64,000 nt of DNA, from positions 1-64,000 of the forward strand of contig CAWBNB010000048.1 of NCBI GenBank assembly GCA_963789885.1. The letters are read 5' to 3'. Origin of the DNA: DATEDA01 sp963789885. GTDB taxonomy: Bacteria > Pseudomonadota > Gammaproteobacteria > Burkholderiales > SG8-39. Every line of letters begins with the position of its first letter. The first letter of the stretch is position 1. Shown piece after piece: positions 35,359 to 44,199 of this stretch. The notes below the pieces were generated by a model. That model worked only from the letters and a program-made list of their open reading frames with translations, did no database searches and was not told the origin of the DNA. Position numbers and translations under genes: made by a program.

Positions 35359-35449
35359 TCCCCTCCCTCTCCGCGGCGCTCTCCCGCCGCGGAAGAGCGG
35401 AGCACCGCGCCGGCCGGCGGGCGCACCGGCCGGCGATCGCTCGATCCGC

Positions 35450-36577
35450 TCACTTCGGTGCCTGGGCGTCGGGCTGGGCCTTGATCGTGCCGATCGGCGA
35501 CTTCAGGCCGCGCTCCTTCAGTATCTCCTCGGTCCAGCTCGCCTGGATCGCCTCCGGCCGGATCTGCTCCGTGTTGATGCTCTTGATCGAATACAGGAAC
35601 GCGGCTGCGCGCTTGATCAGCTCGCGGGTCTCGGGCGTGAAGGTGTAGTACATGTAGTTCCGCACCGGCGCGCCGCCGAAATTCTCCGGATAGCTGCCGT
35701 AGAGCGAGAACCACAGGACGCGCTCGGAGAAGCCCGTCGTCTGTTCTTTGGCCATTTTGACGATCTCGGCGGCGTTCTTCGGGTCGGCGATGAAGAGCTG
35801 CGCGTCGAGCTCGGCGTTCAGCCACGCTTTCACGACGTCGGGGCGCGCGGCGATGAGATCCTGTCGCATCGCCAAGAAGCCGCCGTCGTTCTCCTGGTTG
35901 CTCGCGCCGGAGGCGACGCGGCGGGCGAGCCCTTCCTGGATCAGGCGCGAGGTCGTCGGCTCCCACATGATCGCCGCGTCGATCTTGCCGGCGCGGAAGT
36001 TGGAGGTGATCACCTCGATGTTCTGGTTGAGGTACTCCTTCGGCTGGATGTTCGATTTCTTGAACGTGGCCTGGCCGAAACGGTCGGTGCAGGAGCCCTT
36101 GGGCACCGCGACAATCTTGCCGTCAAGCCACTTGATCGCCTCGTTCGCGTCCTTGAACTGCGGGGCGTCGTTCCTGACGAGGAACACGTTGCACTGATCG
36201 AATGCGATGCCCAGGTTCGCGACCAGGCGGATGTCGGCGACGTCGTTCTTCGTCGTCGCGACGATCGACGGCATGTCGCCCATGTAGCCGATGTTCTGCT
36301 TGCCGGCGAGCATGTTGTTGACGATGATCGCGCCCTGCAGGCCGATCTGGAACTCGACCTCGGAGCCCTTCGGCAGGTACTTCTCGTAGAATTTCTTGCC
36401 GCGCATCACCACGCCCGACCAGGCCTGCGTGTAGTAGGGCTGGTAGCCGACGACCAGTTTCACCGGCCCCCCCGGTTTGCCGAGGTCCGCCCCCGTCTGT
36501 GCCTGCGCGAATCCGGTCATCAGGGCGACCGGCGCGAGCACCGCGAGCGCCCAGCGGATTGCAGCTGCTGCTTTCAT
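35450..36577 (-). CDS. NitT/TauT-family periplasmic binding protein
   Basis: 375 residues. Signal peptide (ALAVLAPVALMTGFAQAQ), then the two-lobed ABC binding fold: PVKLVVGYQPYYTQAWSGVV, LQGAIIVNNMLAGKQNIGYM, and DAAIMWEPTTSRLIQEGLAR. Its relatives deliver nitrate, taurine, alkanesulfonates or aromatic acids; the ligand cannot be read off. TAAGGAGG precedes ATG 36577. It is first gene of the ABC operon and lies 105 bases after the Rieske-sensor gene on the same strand, so transcription may continue from the dioxygenase operon. Confidence 0.9.
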   Translation of the reverse strand: MKAAAAIRWALAVLAPVALMTGFAQAQTGADLGKPGGPVKLVVGYQPYYTQAWSGVVMRGKKFYEKYLPKGSEVEFQIGLQGAIIVNNMLAGKQNIGYMGDMPSIVATTKNDVADIRLVANLGIAFDQCNVFLVRNDAPQFKDANEAIKWLDGKIVAVPKGSCTDRFGQATFKKSNIQPKEYLNQNIEVITSNFRAGKIDAAIMWEPTTSRLIQEGLARRVASGASNQENDGGFLAMRQDLIAARPDVVKAWLNAELDAQLFIADPKNAAEIVKMAKEQTTGFSERVLWFSLYGSYPENFGGAPVRNYMYYTFTPETRELIKRAAAFLYSIKSINTEQIRPEAIQASWTEEILKERGLKSPIGTIKAQPDAQAPK

Positions 36578-36682
36578 GACTTCCTCCTTAGGTGAATGTT
36601 GCAGCGACACTTCGATGCCGCCTGCGGATCTTTCGGCTCTTGTTTCCGCCCGTCGCTACCGTCCGTCCGCGCCTACCTCCGT

Positions 36683-37412
36683 CTACTTCGCACCCGGCTC
36701 GGCGAGATAGCGCGCGATCAGCGCCGAGAGCCGTTTCATCACCAGATAGCCCGAGGCGGGGTCCGCCTCGAGCGCCTGCAACGTCCGCTTGCCGTCGATG
36801 CGCAGCACCGTCGAGCGCTCCTCGCAGCGGGCGCGCGCGATCCGCCGCGGGTGGCTGTCGAGGAGCGCCGCCCAGCCGAACACCTCGCCCTTGCGCAGCA
36901 TGAACCCCGCCGGGCTCGTCCGCTCGTCGCGCCCGATCCGGAACTCGACCCGTCCCGAGTCGAGCACGAAGAAGTCCTCGGCGGGGTCGCCGACCGAGTA
37001 GATCGTCGCGCCTTGCTCGTACTCCTCGCGCTTCGCGAGCGCGGCGAGCTTTCGCTAGCGTCGGCTCGGAGGCGCCGGCGAAGAGCTCGCCCATCTCGAG
37101 AGCGCTCTTCGACTCGACGTAGATCGAGTCCCCGTCGATCGATAGATCGTAGCGCTCTAGCGCCGTCTCGGCGAGCCCCACGGGTGCGCCGCTGCGGATG
37201 TCCCACTGCCACAGGTGCATGTGGCAGGTGAGCATCGCGCCGTCGTAGAGCCCCTCGCAGAGCGGCACGTCCTGGTGCGGGCAGACCGCCTGGTAGGCGA
37301 AGAACTCGCCGCCGGCGTTCGCGACGAGGAGCTTGAGGCCGCCCTCGGCCGCGCATTCCTTCATCGCGTTCGCCGGAACATCGCCCACGCGGCAGACGAA
37401 GCTCTTCCCCAT
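36683..37412 (-). CDS. Rieske ferredoxin fused to cyclic-nucleotide-binding-like domain (one-base frameshift)
   Basis: About 242 residues after one correction. Residues 1-105: Rieske [2Fe-2S] ferredoxin with AVCPHQDVPLCEG and LTCHMHLWQWD (the C-x-H and C-x2-H ligand pairs). Residues about 120-240: Crp-like domain with EQGATIYSVGDPAEDFFVLD, GEVFGWAALLDSHPRRIARA and a final helix. The two halves are in different frames; dropping one A of the AAA at 37050-37052 (minus strand) gives EPTLAKLAALAKREE and joins them. The sensor cassette closely resembles that of the permease at 34015-35358 (shared VFGWA-LL--H). Its ATG overlaps the reductase stop (TGATG). Probable role: electron carrier to the dioxygenase whose activity or docking is tuned by a nucleotide-like ligand. 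Confidence 0.8.
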
Positions 37413-38452
37413 CAGCTGAACTTGTCGTACCGGATGTTGTCGGCGGTGAGCTTCGCTTCGAGCAGCAGGAACCGGATCGCCGCGTCCACCGCCGGCGGCG
37501 GCCCGGCGAGATACGCCCGGACGTTCTGGAATCGTCCCTGCATTGCCCGCTTCGCCACCTCGTGCACCATCCCGCGCTCGAAGCGTAGCAGCGGGTGGTC
37601 GCGCGCCGCGCGCTCGGGCACGTCCTCGTCGGAGAGGGCGACGGTGATCGCCAGGGTCTCGGCGAACTCGCGCCGGAACGCCGCGAGCTCCGCGAGGTAG
37701 AAGGCATCGGGCATCGTGCGCACGCCGAAGAATACGTCGCCGCGGAACTGCGCGAAGTAGCGCTCCTCGCAGGCGCGGGCGAGGATCGACATCATCCCGG
37801 CGATGCCGCTGCCGCCGGCGATGCAGAGGAGATGCTTGCCGAGGCTGGGGTGGAAGGTGGCCTTGCCGAGCGGTCCGAAAAGCTCGATCCGTGCGCGCTC
37901 CTGCGACCCGCCGAAGAGCCACTCGGACACGCCGCCGCCCGGCTTCTTCTTGACGACGAAGTCGAGCCGGCGGGTGCGGCGGCCGAAATTGACCATCGAG
38001 TAGCCGCGGGCGCCCGGAATGCCCGGCATCGTCACCGCCATGAACTGGCCGGCGTCGAAGTCGAGCGGGCGGTCGAGTTCGATCTCGAGCGCCATCACGT
38101 CGTGCGTGAGCGCCCGCGCGCCGGCGACGACGCCGGCCGCGCTCACCGCCGGGCACGCCCCGGAATCGCTCGCGTACACGAAGCTCGCTACCTCGGCGGT
38201 GACGTCGCCCGCCGCGGCGCACTGACACATCAGGAACTCGCCCGCCCCCTTGAGGTACTTGCGGCCCGGCGCTTCGGGCCAGCCGTCGTCGACCCGGCCG
38301 TCGACCAGGCGCGCCTTGCACGTTCCGCACGTGCCGGTGCCGCACTCGTACGGCAGATCGACCCGCGCGCGCAGGCCCGCGAAGAGGATCTTCTCCCCGG
38401 GCTCGGCTTCGAACTCGTAGGCGCGGTTGCGCGCGTTGAGCTGCACCTTCAT
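37412..38452 (-). CDS. Dioxygenase reductase: plant-type [2Fe-2S], FAD and NAD domains
   Basis: 346 residues. Residues 1-95: [2Fe-2S] ferredoxin with YECGTGTCGTCKARLVDG and the fourth ligand in LMCQCAAAG. Residues about 105-200: FAD-binding barrel with GYSMVN in place of the usual RxYS. Residues about 205-340: NAD domain with LCIAGGSGIAGMMSILARAC and a C-terminal YLAGPPPAVDAAIRFLLLEA. It transfers electrons from NAD(P)H to the Rieske components. It ends with TGATG into the Rieske-sensor gene and starts next to the beta-subunit stop, so it is tightly packed in the operon. Confidence 0.9.
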   Translation of the reverse strand: MKVQLNARNRAYEFEAEPGEKILFAGLRARVDLPYECGTGTCGTCKARLVDGRVDDGWPEAPGRKYLKGAGEFLMCQCAAAGDVTAEVASFVYASDSGACPAVSAAGVVAGARALTHDVMALEIELDRPLDFDAGQFMAVTMPGIPGARGYSMVNFGRRTRRLDFVVKKKPGGGVSEWLFGGSQERARIELFGPLGKATFHPSLGKHLLCIAGGSGIAGMMSILARACEERYFAQFRGDVFFGVRTMPDAFYLAELAAFRREFAETLAITVALSDEDVPERAARDHPLLRFERGMVHEVAKRAMQGRFQNVRAYLAGPPPAVDAAIRFLLLEAKLTADNIRYDKFS

Positions 38453-38923
38453 TCAGAACGGCACGTGGTAACCGAAACCGAGCAGGCGCGTGTCCAGGCG
38501 GACCGTGCGCTTCATGAGCGTCGGGTTGCCGCCGTTCAGCTTGACGGTGTCGTGGAACCGGCCGACCGCGAAGAGCTCGGTCGCCCCGCCGTCGAGCGCG
38601 GTCTTGAACACCTGGAGCGCGGACACCGCCTCCGCCTCGGCTCCGCCGTCCTTGACGTCGACGGTGTAAACGGTCGCGTGACGGGTGATCGGCGAGTGGT
38701 CGCTGTTGTGCTTCGGCAGATTGCCGAGGAGCGTCGTCATGCCGGCCTTGTCGTGGTCGAGCCACACCTGGTCTTTTCGGATCTCCGGGCTGTAGGTGGC
38801 GATCGTGTAGCGGAACGCCGGGTCGCAGAGCGCGAGGAACGCGTTCCAGTCCTTCGCGTCGAGCGCGAGGCAGGAGCGGTAGACCAGCTCCTCGACTGCG
38901 CGGCGCTGCTCGAGAGTCGTCAT
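38453..38923 (-). CDS. Aromatic-ring-hydroxylating dioxygenase beta subunit
   Basis: 156 residues of the NTF2-like beta-subunit family: MTTLEQRRAVEELVYRSCLA at the N terminus, AFLALCDPAFRYTIATYSPE, and a C-terminal sheet ending TRLLGFGYHVPF. It has no cofactor and stabilises the alpha3beta3 oxygenase. It starts 11 bases after the alpha stop with a GGAGG-type ribosome binding site. Confidence 0.88.
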   Translation of the reverse strand: MTTLEQRRAVEELVYRSCLALDAKDWNAFLALCDPAFRYTIATYSPEIRKDQVWLDHDKAGMTTLLGNLPKHNSDHSPITRHATVYTVDVKDGGAEAEAVSALQVFKTALDGGATELFAVGRFHDTVKLNGGNPTLMKRTVRLDTRLLGFGYHVPF

Positions 38924-38934
38924 GGCGGCCTCCT

Positions 38935-40147
38935 TCAAGCGGCTGCGCGCACCGGCTTGCCTTCGAGGTACGGGTCGTGCGCCGGGCGGCCCATGCAGCG
39001 GCTCCACTCGGCGTAGTAGTGGCGCATCCCGATCTCGTCGTGGATCGTGCTGTTCTCCTCGCGGCCCTGGATCACCCAGCGCGAGTCGGTGCCTTCGCGC
39101 ATCGCGCGGCCCTGGCCGTGCACGCCGAGGAGGTCCTCGTGCAGGTTGCGGCCGAACGGCCCCCAGATCATGTTGTGGTCGAAGACGCGCTGCTGGCGCT
39201 CCTCCGGCGTGTCGCGCTTGAGGCCGAGGCCGCGGAACTCGATCAGCACCTCGTTCGGCCCGAGCGGGATCGACGTGTCGATCCGCATCACCGACGTGCG
39301 CAGGTTGTAGGTCATGCCGGGGAAGACGTCGACCATGTACCAGCCGCCGCGCGCGAGCCCCGGCCAGCCGACCGCGCGCTCGATCGAGCCTTCGTACTTG
39401 TCGTACTTGATCTGCATCGAGCCGACGGTCGCGTGGCCGTGCGGGAACGCGGTGTACTTCCGCTCGAAGTAGCCCGGCTGCATCATCCCGGTGATGCGAT
39501 TGAAGTAGTGCAGATAGTCGTGATAGAACTCGCTGTTCGTGTCGTGCCACAGCTTGAAGTTCGTGCGCACGATCGCCTTGTGGAAGTGGAACACCTCCAT
39601 GGGTTCGCGCATGTACGGCTCGAGGATGTCCATCGCGCCGCCCATGAACTCCTGCAGGCCGATCGCCCCGTCGTCGACGTTCACCCAGACGAAGCCGCCG
39701 AACGCCACCTCGGTCCGTACCTCCCGCAGGCTCGCGTCCTGCTTCCCGTAGCGGTCCTGGTAGCCCTGCTCGCCGCGCGAGATGTCGACGCAGCTCCCGC
39801 GGGTGTCGAACGACCACTGGTGGAAGATGCACGTCATCCGCTTGGCGTTGCCCGGCGGGGTCGTACAGGATCGTGTTTCCGCGGTGCGGGCAGATGTTGT
39901 AGAAGGTCCGCACCTTCTGGTCGTCGCCGCGCACGACGATCAGCGGCACCCCGGCGGGGTGGGTGAAGAGCCGGTAGTCGAACGGGTTCGGGATCTCCGA
40001 CTCGTGGCAGGCGATGATCCAGCTCGGGCGGAAGAGCTTCTCGCGCTCTTCGGCGAAGATCGCCGGGTCGGTGTAGATGCGCGAGTCCACGTAGTGGGTC
40101 GCCGGGAATTTCGGGCGGGCTGCCCAGTCGGCTGCGGTCTTGGCCAT
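38935..40147 (-). CDS. Rieske dioxygenase alpha subunit (one-base frameshift)
   Basis: About 403 residues after one correction. N-terminal Rieske domain: FYNICPHRGNTILYDPAG followed, in the next frame, by NAKRMTCIFHQWSFDTRG, giving the C-x-H-x17-C-x2-H pattern. Catalytic domain: NFKLWHDTNSEFYHDYLHYF carries the two mononuclear-iron histidines and the bridging acidic residue. The frame breaks at the GGG opposite 39851-39853; removing one G restores the Rieske motif exactly. The protein belongs to the ring-hydroxylating oxygenases; substrate possibilities include benzoate-, anthranilate- or sulfobenzoate-like acids. AGAGGT precedes ATG 40147, and a sigma-54-type promoter lies about 45 bases upstream. 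It is first gene of the operon. Confidence 0.86.
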
Positions 40148-40190
40148 GTGCGTTACCTCTGATTCGTCGGGCTGATCCCTAGTACCGGAC

Positions 40191-40205
40191 GCAGATTTTG
40201 TGCCA
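40191..40205 (-). promoter_or_regulatory. Sigma-54-type promoter of the dioxygenase operon
   Basis: Minus strand TGGCACAAAATCTGC (40205-40191): TGGCAC is a perfect -24 box, GG and GC are exactly 10 bases apart, and CTGC matches three of four bases of TTGC. Predicted start near 40180, about 33 bases before the alpha-subunit ATG. Enhancer-dependent (NtrC-type) activation would be required; no such activator gene is in this window. Confidence 0.65.
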
Positions 40206-40357
40206 CGCCCGGTAGGAGATTAAATCACTAATTTTTCGATCGATATGCGCCGGATCGCGGCCCCGCCGATCGGCGCGTGTTTCCCGGGGAAACAGCGCCG
40301 GGCAGAAAAACGGCGACCGGACAGTCGGTCGCCGCGCTACGGCCCCGCGCGCGGGCG

Positions 40358-40951
40358 CTACTTGCAGTTCGTCATGCAGCGTACCGCCTTCGCGTCCGGC
40401 CGGTCGTCGACGATGAACCCGTTCCGGTTCGGCATCTGGACCGCCGGCAGCGTCTTCGCGTCCATCACCGCGTTGGCCGGCACGAGGCCGTTCAGGTTCA
40501 GGATGTACGCGGACAGCGCGTAGACCTCGTTCGGCGTCAGCGTCATCGGCCGGTCCATCGGCATGGCACGCCGGATGTAGTCGAACAGGATCGGCGCGTA
40601 CGGGTACATGCTGCCCGGCGTGAGCACCCGGGCGTTCGTGGTGAACGAGCCGATCCCGCCCACCATCGCGCCGTAGACCGGACCGCCCTTCGCGTCCGCC
40701 CCGTGGCAGGCCAGGCACTTCGCCTCGTAGATCGTCTTGCCCTGTGCCACGCTGCCGCTCCCCGCCGGCAGCCCGCGGCCGTCGGAGGTGCGGATGTCGA
40801 CGTTCCAGGGCGCGATGTCCGCCTCGCTGAGCGGCTTGCCGTAACCGACCGCGGGCTTCGGCGGAGCCGGCTCGGTGCGCTGCATCTGGGCGCAGCCGGC
40901 CGCGGCGAAGGCGATCGCCACTACACAGGCAAGCTCAGCCCGGGATCGCAT
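40358..40951 (-). CDS. soxD: SoxD-like cytochrome c lipoprotein
   Basis: 197 residues. Lipobox-like AAAGC at about residues 16-20 suggests a membrane-anchored periplasmic cytochrome. The stretch DGRGLPAGSGSVAQGKTIYE before the heme site AKCLACHGADAKGG follows SoxD; a methionine ligand is likely in RRAMPMDRPMTL. Only one heme motif is present, and the protein is shorter than diheme SoxD, closer to SorB-like single-heme partners. The start overlaps the soxC stop by 17 bases, so it is coupled and is the probable electron acceptor of the molybdenum subunit. Confidence 0.82.
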   Translation of the reverse strand: MRSRAELACVVAIAFAAAGCAQMQRTEPAPPKPAVGYGKPLSEADIAPWNVDIRTSDGRGLPAGSGSVAQGKTIYEAKCLACHGADAKGGPVYGAMVGGIGSFTTNARVLTPGSMYPYAPILFDYIRRAMPMDRPMTLTPNEVYALSAYILNLNGLVPANAVMDAKTLPAVQMPNRNGFIVDDRPDAKAVRCMTNCK

Positions 40952-42251
40952 TTTTCACCTCCCCCGTCGCGGCAACGGACCATGGCTGGATGGCGTTGTG
41001 GTGCTGCACGAAGCCGACGATCGCGCGCATCTTCTGCAGGTCGGCCACCGTCGGCTGAACGTAACCGGTGGAGTCGACCGCGCGGCTCGCGATCATCGCC
41101 GGGCCGCCGTCCCAGTTCCACCGGAAGCGGAACTGGGTCAGGCACTTGTCCAGCACCGGTTGATCGAGCGTCGCCTCCTGCCAGTTCCGGCCGCCGTCGA
41201 GCGTGACGTCGACCGCCCGGATGGCGCCGTTGCCCGACCAGGCGAGCCCCTGGATCTCGTACCATCCGCGCCCGCCGAGCTTCATGCCCCCCGACGGACG
41301 GGTGATCACGGACTTGCACTCCATGTCGAAGCTGAACTGGCGCCATTTGCCCTGCGGCATCGGGTCGGTATAGCGCGCGGTTTCGCTGCGGAAGTGCCAC
41401 GGCTGGTCGCCGACCTTGATGCGGCGAAGCCACTTGACCGAGACGTTCCCCTCCCAGCCGGGGACGAGCAGGCGCAGCGGATAGCCGTTCTCGGGCCGCA
41501 GCATCTCGCCGTTCGCCGCATAGACGAGCAGGCAGTCGTCGAGCGCCTTCTCGAGCGGGACGGAGCGCGTGTGGCTCGCGCCGTCGGCGCCTTCGAACGC
41601 GATCCACTTCGCGCCGGGCTGCACGCCCGCCTCGTCGAGCAGCCACGACACCGGGATCCCGGTCCACTGCGCCCCCGAGAGCAGTCCGTGCGTCTGCTGC
41701 ACGGTAGTCGAGGCGGGCTTGAGCCAGTCGGTGAGACCGTTACCCGAGCACTCGAGGAAGTAGAACCGCGACACGGTCGGGTACCGCATCAGGTCCTCCA
41801 TCGAGAACACGAGCGGCTGCCGCACCATGCCATGGATGACGAGCTGGTGGGTCTTGGGATCGATGTCCGGCGTGCCGGCGTGGTGGCGCTCGTAGATCAG
41901 GCCGTTCGGAGTGATGATGCCGTACTGGTGCTGGAGCGGCGTCATGCTCCAGTCGGACCAGTTCTGCCGGTTGACGAGGACATCGCTGCGCCGCCGCGCC
42001 ACATGCGCTTCGTACTTGGACGGCATGCCGTACATCGCGGGCGGGATCGGCCGGCCCATCTCCTGCTCGGTGCCCGGAATTGCCAGCGGCGCCGCGCGCG
42101 CGGGGGCGGCGACGCCGCCTGCGGCGAGGGCGCCGCCGGCCATGGCGGCACTCTTGCGCAGGAACGCGCGCCGGTCCTCGGACTCGAGCCGCGCGTCCTC
42201 CTCCTTGGGCAACGGGGTTCGTTTCGGCAGGGAACGGGTGTCGCTTGCCAT
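40935..42251 (-). CDS. soxC: Molybdenum sulfite dehydrogenase, SoxC-like
   Basis: 438 residues. Tat signal (RRAFLRKSAAMAGGALAAGG) and the sulfite-oxidase fold: FLECSGNGL carries the molybdenum-binding cysteine, preceded by TPLQHQYGIITPNGLIYERH and followed by the dimerisation domain GNVSVKWLRRIKVGDQPWHF. It oxidises sulfite or a bound sulfane sulfur in the periplasm and passes electrons to the cytochrome gene that follows. No other sox genes are nearby, so a stand-alone sulfite dehydrogenase (SorAB-like role) is likely. A sigma-54-type promoter lies about 72 bases upstream, as for the dioxygenase operon next door. Confidence 0.9.
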   Translation of the reverse strand: MASDTRSLPKRTPLPKEEDARLESEDRRAFLRKSAAMAGGALAAGGVAAPARAAPLAIPGTEQEMGRPIPPAMYGMPSKYEAHVARRRSDVLVNRQNWSDWSMTPLQHQYGIITPNGLIYERHHAGTPDIDPKTHQLVIHGMVRQPLVFSMEDLMRYPTVSRFYFLECSGNGLTDWLKPASTTVQQTHGLLSGAQWTGIPVSWLLDEAGVQPGAKWIAFEGADGASHTRSVPLEKALDDCLLVYAANGEMLRPENGYPLRLLVPGWEGNVSVKWLRRIKVGDQPWHFRSETARYTDPMPQGKWRQFSFDMECKSVITRPSGGMKLGGRGWYEIQGLAWSGNGAIRAVDVTLDGGRNWQEATLDQPVLDKCLTQFRFRWNWDGGPAMIASRAVDSTGYVQPTVADLQKMRAIVGFVQHHNAIQPWSVAATGEVKNAIPG

Positions 42252-42322
42252 GGCTCCTCCATCGGTGCGCGGCGCTGGGCCGCTCGGTCGGGGCTTTTCG
42301 CGCCCCTAATCAAGAAACATGG

Positions 42323-42338
42323 TGCATTAACCGTGCCA
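42323..42338 (-). promoter_or_regulatory. Sigma-54-type promoter of the soxCD-like operon
   Basis: Minus strand TGGCACGGTTAATGCA (42338-42323): perfect TGGCACG -24 box, GG-N10-GC spacing, and ATGC matching three of four bases of TTGC. It lies in the 350-base gap between soxC and the small exported-protein gene. Nothing else recognisable is in that gap. Confidence 0.65.
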
Positions 42339-42601
42339 TTGACGCCGCCTACTCTAACCCGTTGTCGTGCCTGATTGTGCGATTGCGGCATCCGCCGGCG
42401 CCGGCCCACGCGGTGTTTCGTGCGGAAACGGTGCGCGTCGGTAGGCACGGTCTTACGCGGAGTCTGCCTGCTCCGCGACCGCCGTCGAACGAATGCTTCG
42501 CCAGATCGATATGTTCGGGCGAGTGCACCACAAATGTGGTCGCCGGGTGGCCACTTGACGATCCTGGAACGCCGCCGAGGTCGGGGAGTAGACTGCCCGC
42601 C

Positions 42602-42841
42602 ATGAAGACCGTAGCTGCGCTCCTCCTGCTCCCGAGTCTCGCGTACGCGGCGCCCATCGCGGCGGAGGGCGAAAACGCGCGCGCGGTCTTCGCGATGATC
42701 TGCACGCGAGAGGCGTTGTCGCTCGGTCACCGCGACGAGGCACTGCGCAGGTACATCGACGAATGCGTCACGGTGAAGATGAAGGTCTACGACCACGACA
42801 TGTCGGACCCGGCGACCGCGCACATTCCGAAGTCCTGCTGA
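42602..42841 (+). CDS. Small exported protein
   Basis: 79 residues. A clear signal peptide (TVAALLLLPSLAYAAPIAA) leaves a mature part of about 60 residues with three cysteines (MICTREA, IDECVTV and the final Ser-Cys). No family recognised; small periplasmic redox or metal-binding roles are possible. It is divergent from soxC across the gap holding the sigma-54 site and precedes the second ABC operon by about 200 bases. Confidence 0.6.
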   Translation: MKTVAALLLLPSLAYAAPIAAEGENARAVFAMICTREALSLGHRDEALRRYIDECVTVKMKVYDHDMSDPATAHIPKSC

Positions 42842-43047
42842 CCCGCCGGCGGGGACGGTGGTTGGTTCCCGGACAGGCGGTCTCAGCCCTCTTGTATCGG
42901 GCACTAAGTAATTCCTATCCGTTTGACAACCCGTCGGCGGCGCGCTTAGTCTCCCGCGGTCGTTCGCGGACCCTTTGTGCGGGAACCCTGAGCCGCACTT
43001 GCGCCGAGCATGCGCCGACGCGAACGCGACCAAGGAGGAACACACCC

Positions 43048-44172
43048 ATGAACGCAACCGGACGCCGCCTCGCGCTGGCGAAGGTGTTACTGTTTTCGCT
43101 TGCACTCGGCGCGCCGCTCGCTGCGTCCGCCCAGGCGGTCAAGCTCACGGTCGGCTACCAGCCCTACGACACGATTTCCTACTCTGCGGTGGTGATCCGC
43201 GGGCTCGAGCTGTGGAAGAAGCACCTGCCGCCCGGTAGCACGGTCGAGTTCGAGAGCGCGCTGCAGGGCGCGATCATCGTCAACGCGATGCTCGCGGACA
43301 AGCAGCAGATCGGCTACCTCGGCGACATGCCGGCGGTCGTGTCGACCACCAAGGGCAAGCAGGCGAACGTGAAGCTGGTGGCAAGCACGGGCTCTCGGCC
43401 GGGCAGCGCTGCAACGTGATCATGGTCCGCGCGGATGCGCCGGCGTTCAAGTCCGCCGAGGAGGCGGTGAAGTGGCTCGACGGCAAGGTCGTCGCGACGC
43501 CGCGCGGGAGCTGCGCGGACCGTTTTCTGCGGCAGGTGATCGAGATGACCGGGCATCAAGCCGAAGGAGGTGCTCAACCAGTCGATCGAGGTGATCGCGA
43601 CGAACTTCCGCGCAAAGCGGATCGACGCCGCCGCGCTGTGGGAGCCTTCTGTGTCGCGGATCGGGGACTTCGTCGGCGAGGGCATCGCGCGCGAGGTGGT
43701 CACCGGCCACGCGTTCGAGCATGCCCGACGGCGGGTTCATCGCGATGCGCGAGGACTTCACGAAGTCGCGAGCCCGATGCCGTCAAGGGGTGGCTGAAGG
43801 CCGAACTCGAGGCGCAGCAGTTCATCCTCGACCCGAAGAACTGGGAGAAGGTGGCCGACCTGGTGCGCAGCCAGACCGAAGGGATCACGACGCGGATGGC
43901 GTGGTTCTCGCTCTTCGGCGCGGTGCCCGCCGAGCGCGGCGGAAGCCCGATCCGCGACGAGAAACCGTTCACGTTCGACGACCGGGTGCAGCAAGCACCT
44001 GGACGACGATCTACACCTTCCTCTTCTCAGGCCAAGGTGATCGACGTCGACAAGGCGCCGGCACGGCGCCATCGACGACTCGATCGCGCGCTGCGGTCGC
44101 GCAGGAGGCGACGGTGAAACCGTCCCACTGGGGATCATCAAGCCGCTCGACGTGTCGAAGGCCCCGAAGTAG
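43048..44172 (+). pseudogene. NitT/TauT-type binding protein, multiply frameshifted paralogue
   Basis: Starts well: CAAGGAGG, ATG 43048, signal peptide (VLLFSLALGAPLAASAQA), then VKLTVGYQPYDTISYSAVVI and LQGAIIVNAMLADKQQIGYL, closely parallel to the protein at 35450-36577. The frame then shifts near 43,395, 43,550, 43,718, 43,765 and 43,990 before ending IKPLDVSKAPK at 44172. Several shifts can be undone by changing one base of a G- or C-run. Either the gene is decayed or this stretch is poorly sequenced. Confidence 0.8.
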
Positions 44173-44199
44173 GCCGGCAGCCGGTCGCCGCGGTAAGCG

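Noticed and set aside
42923..42951. TTGACA followed after 17 bases by TTAGTC upstream of the second ABC operon
   Set aside because: The -35 is perfect but the -10 matches at only one position; not enough to call a promoter.
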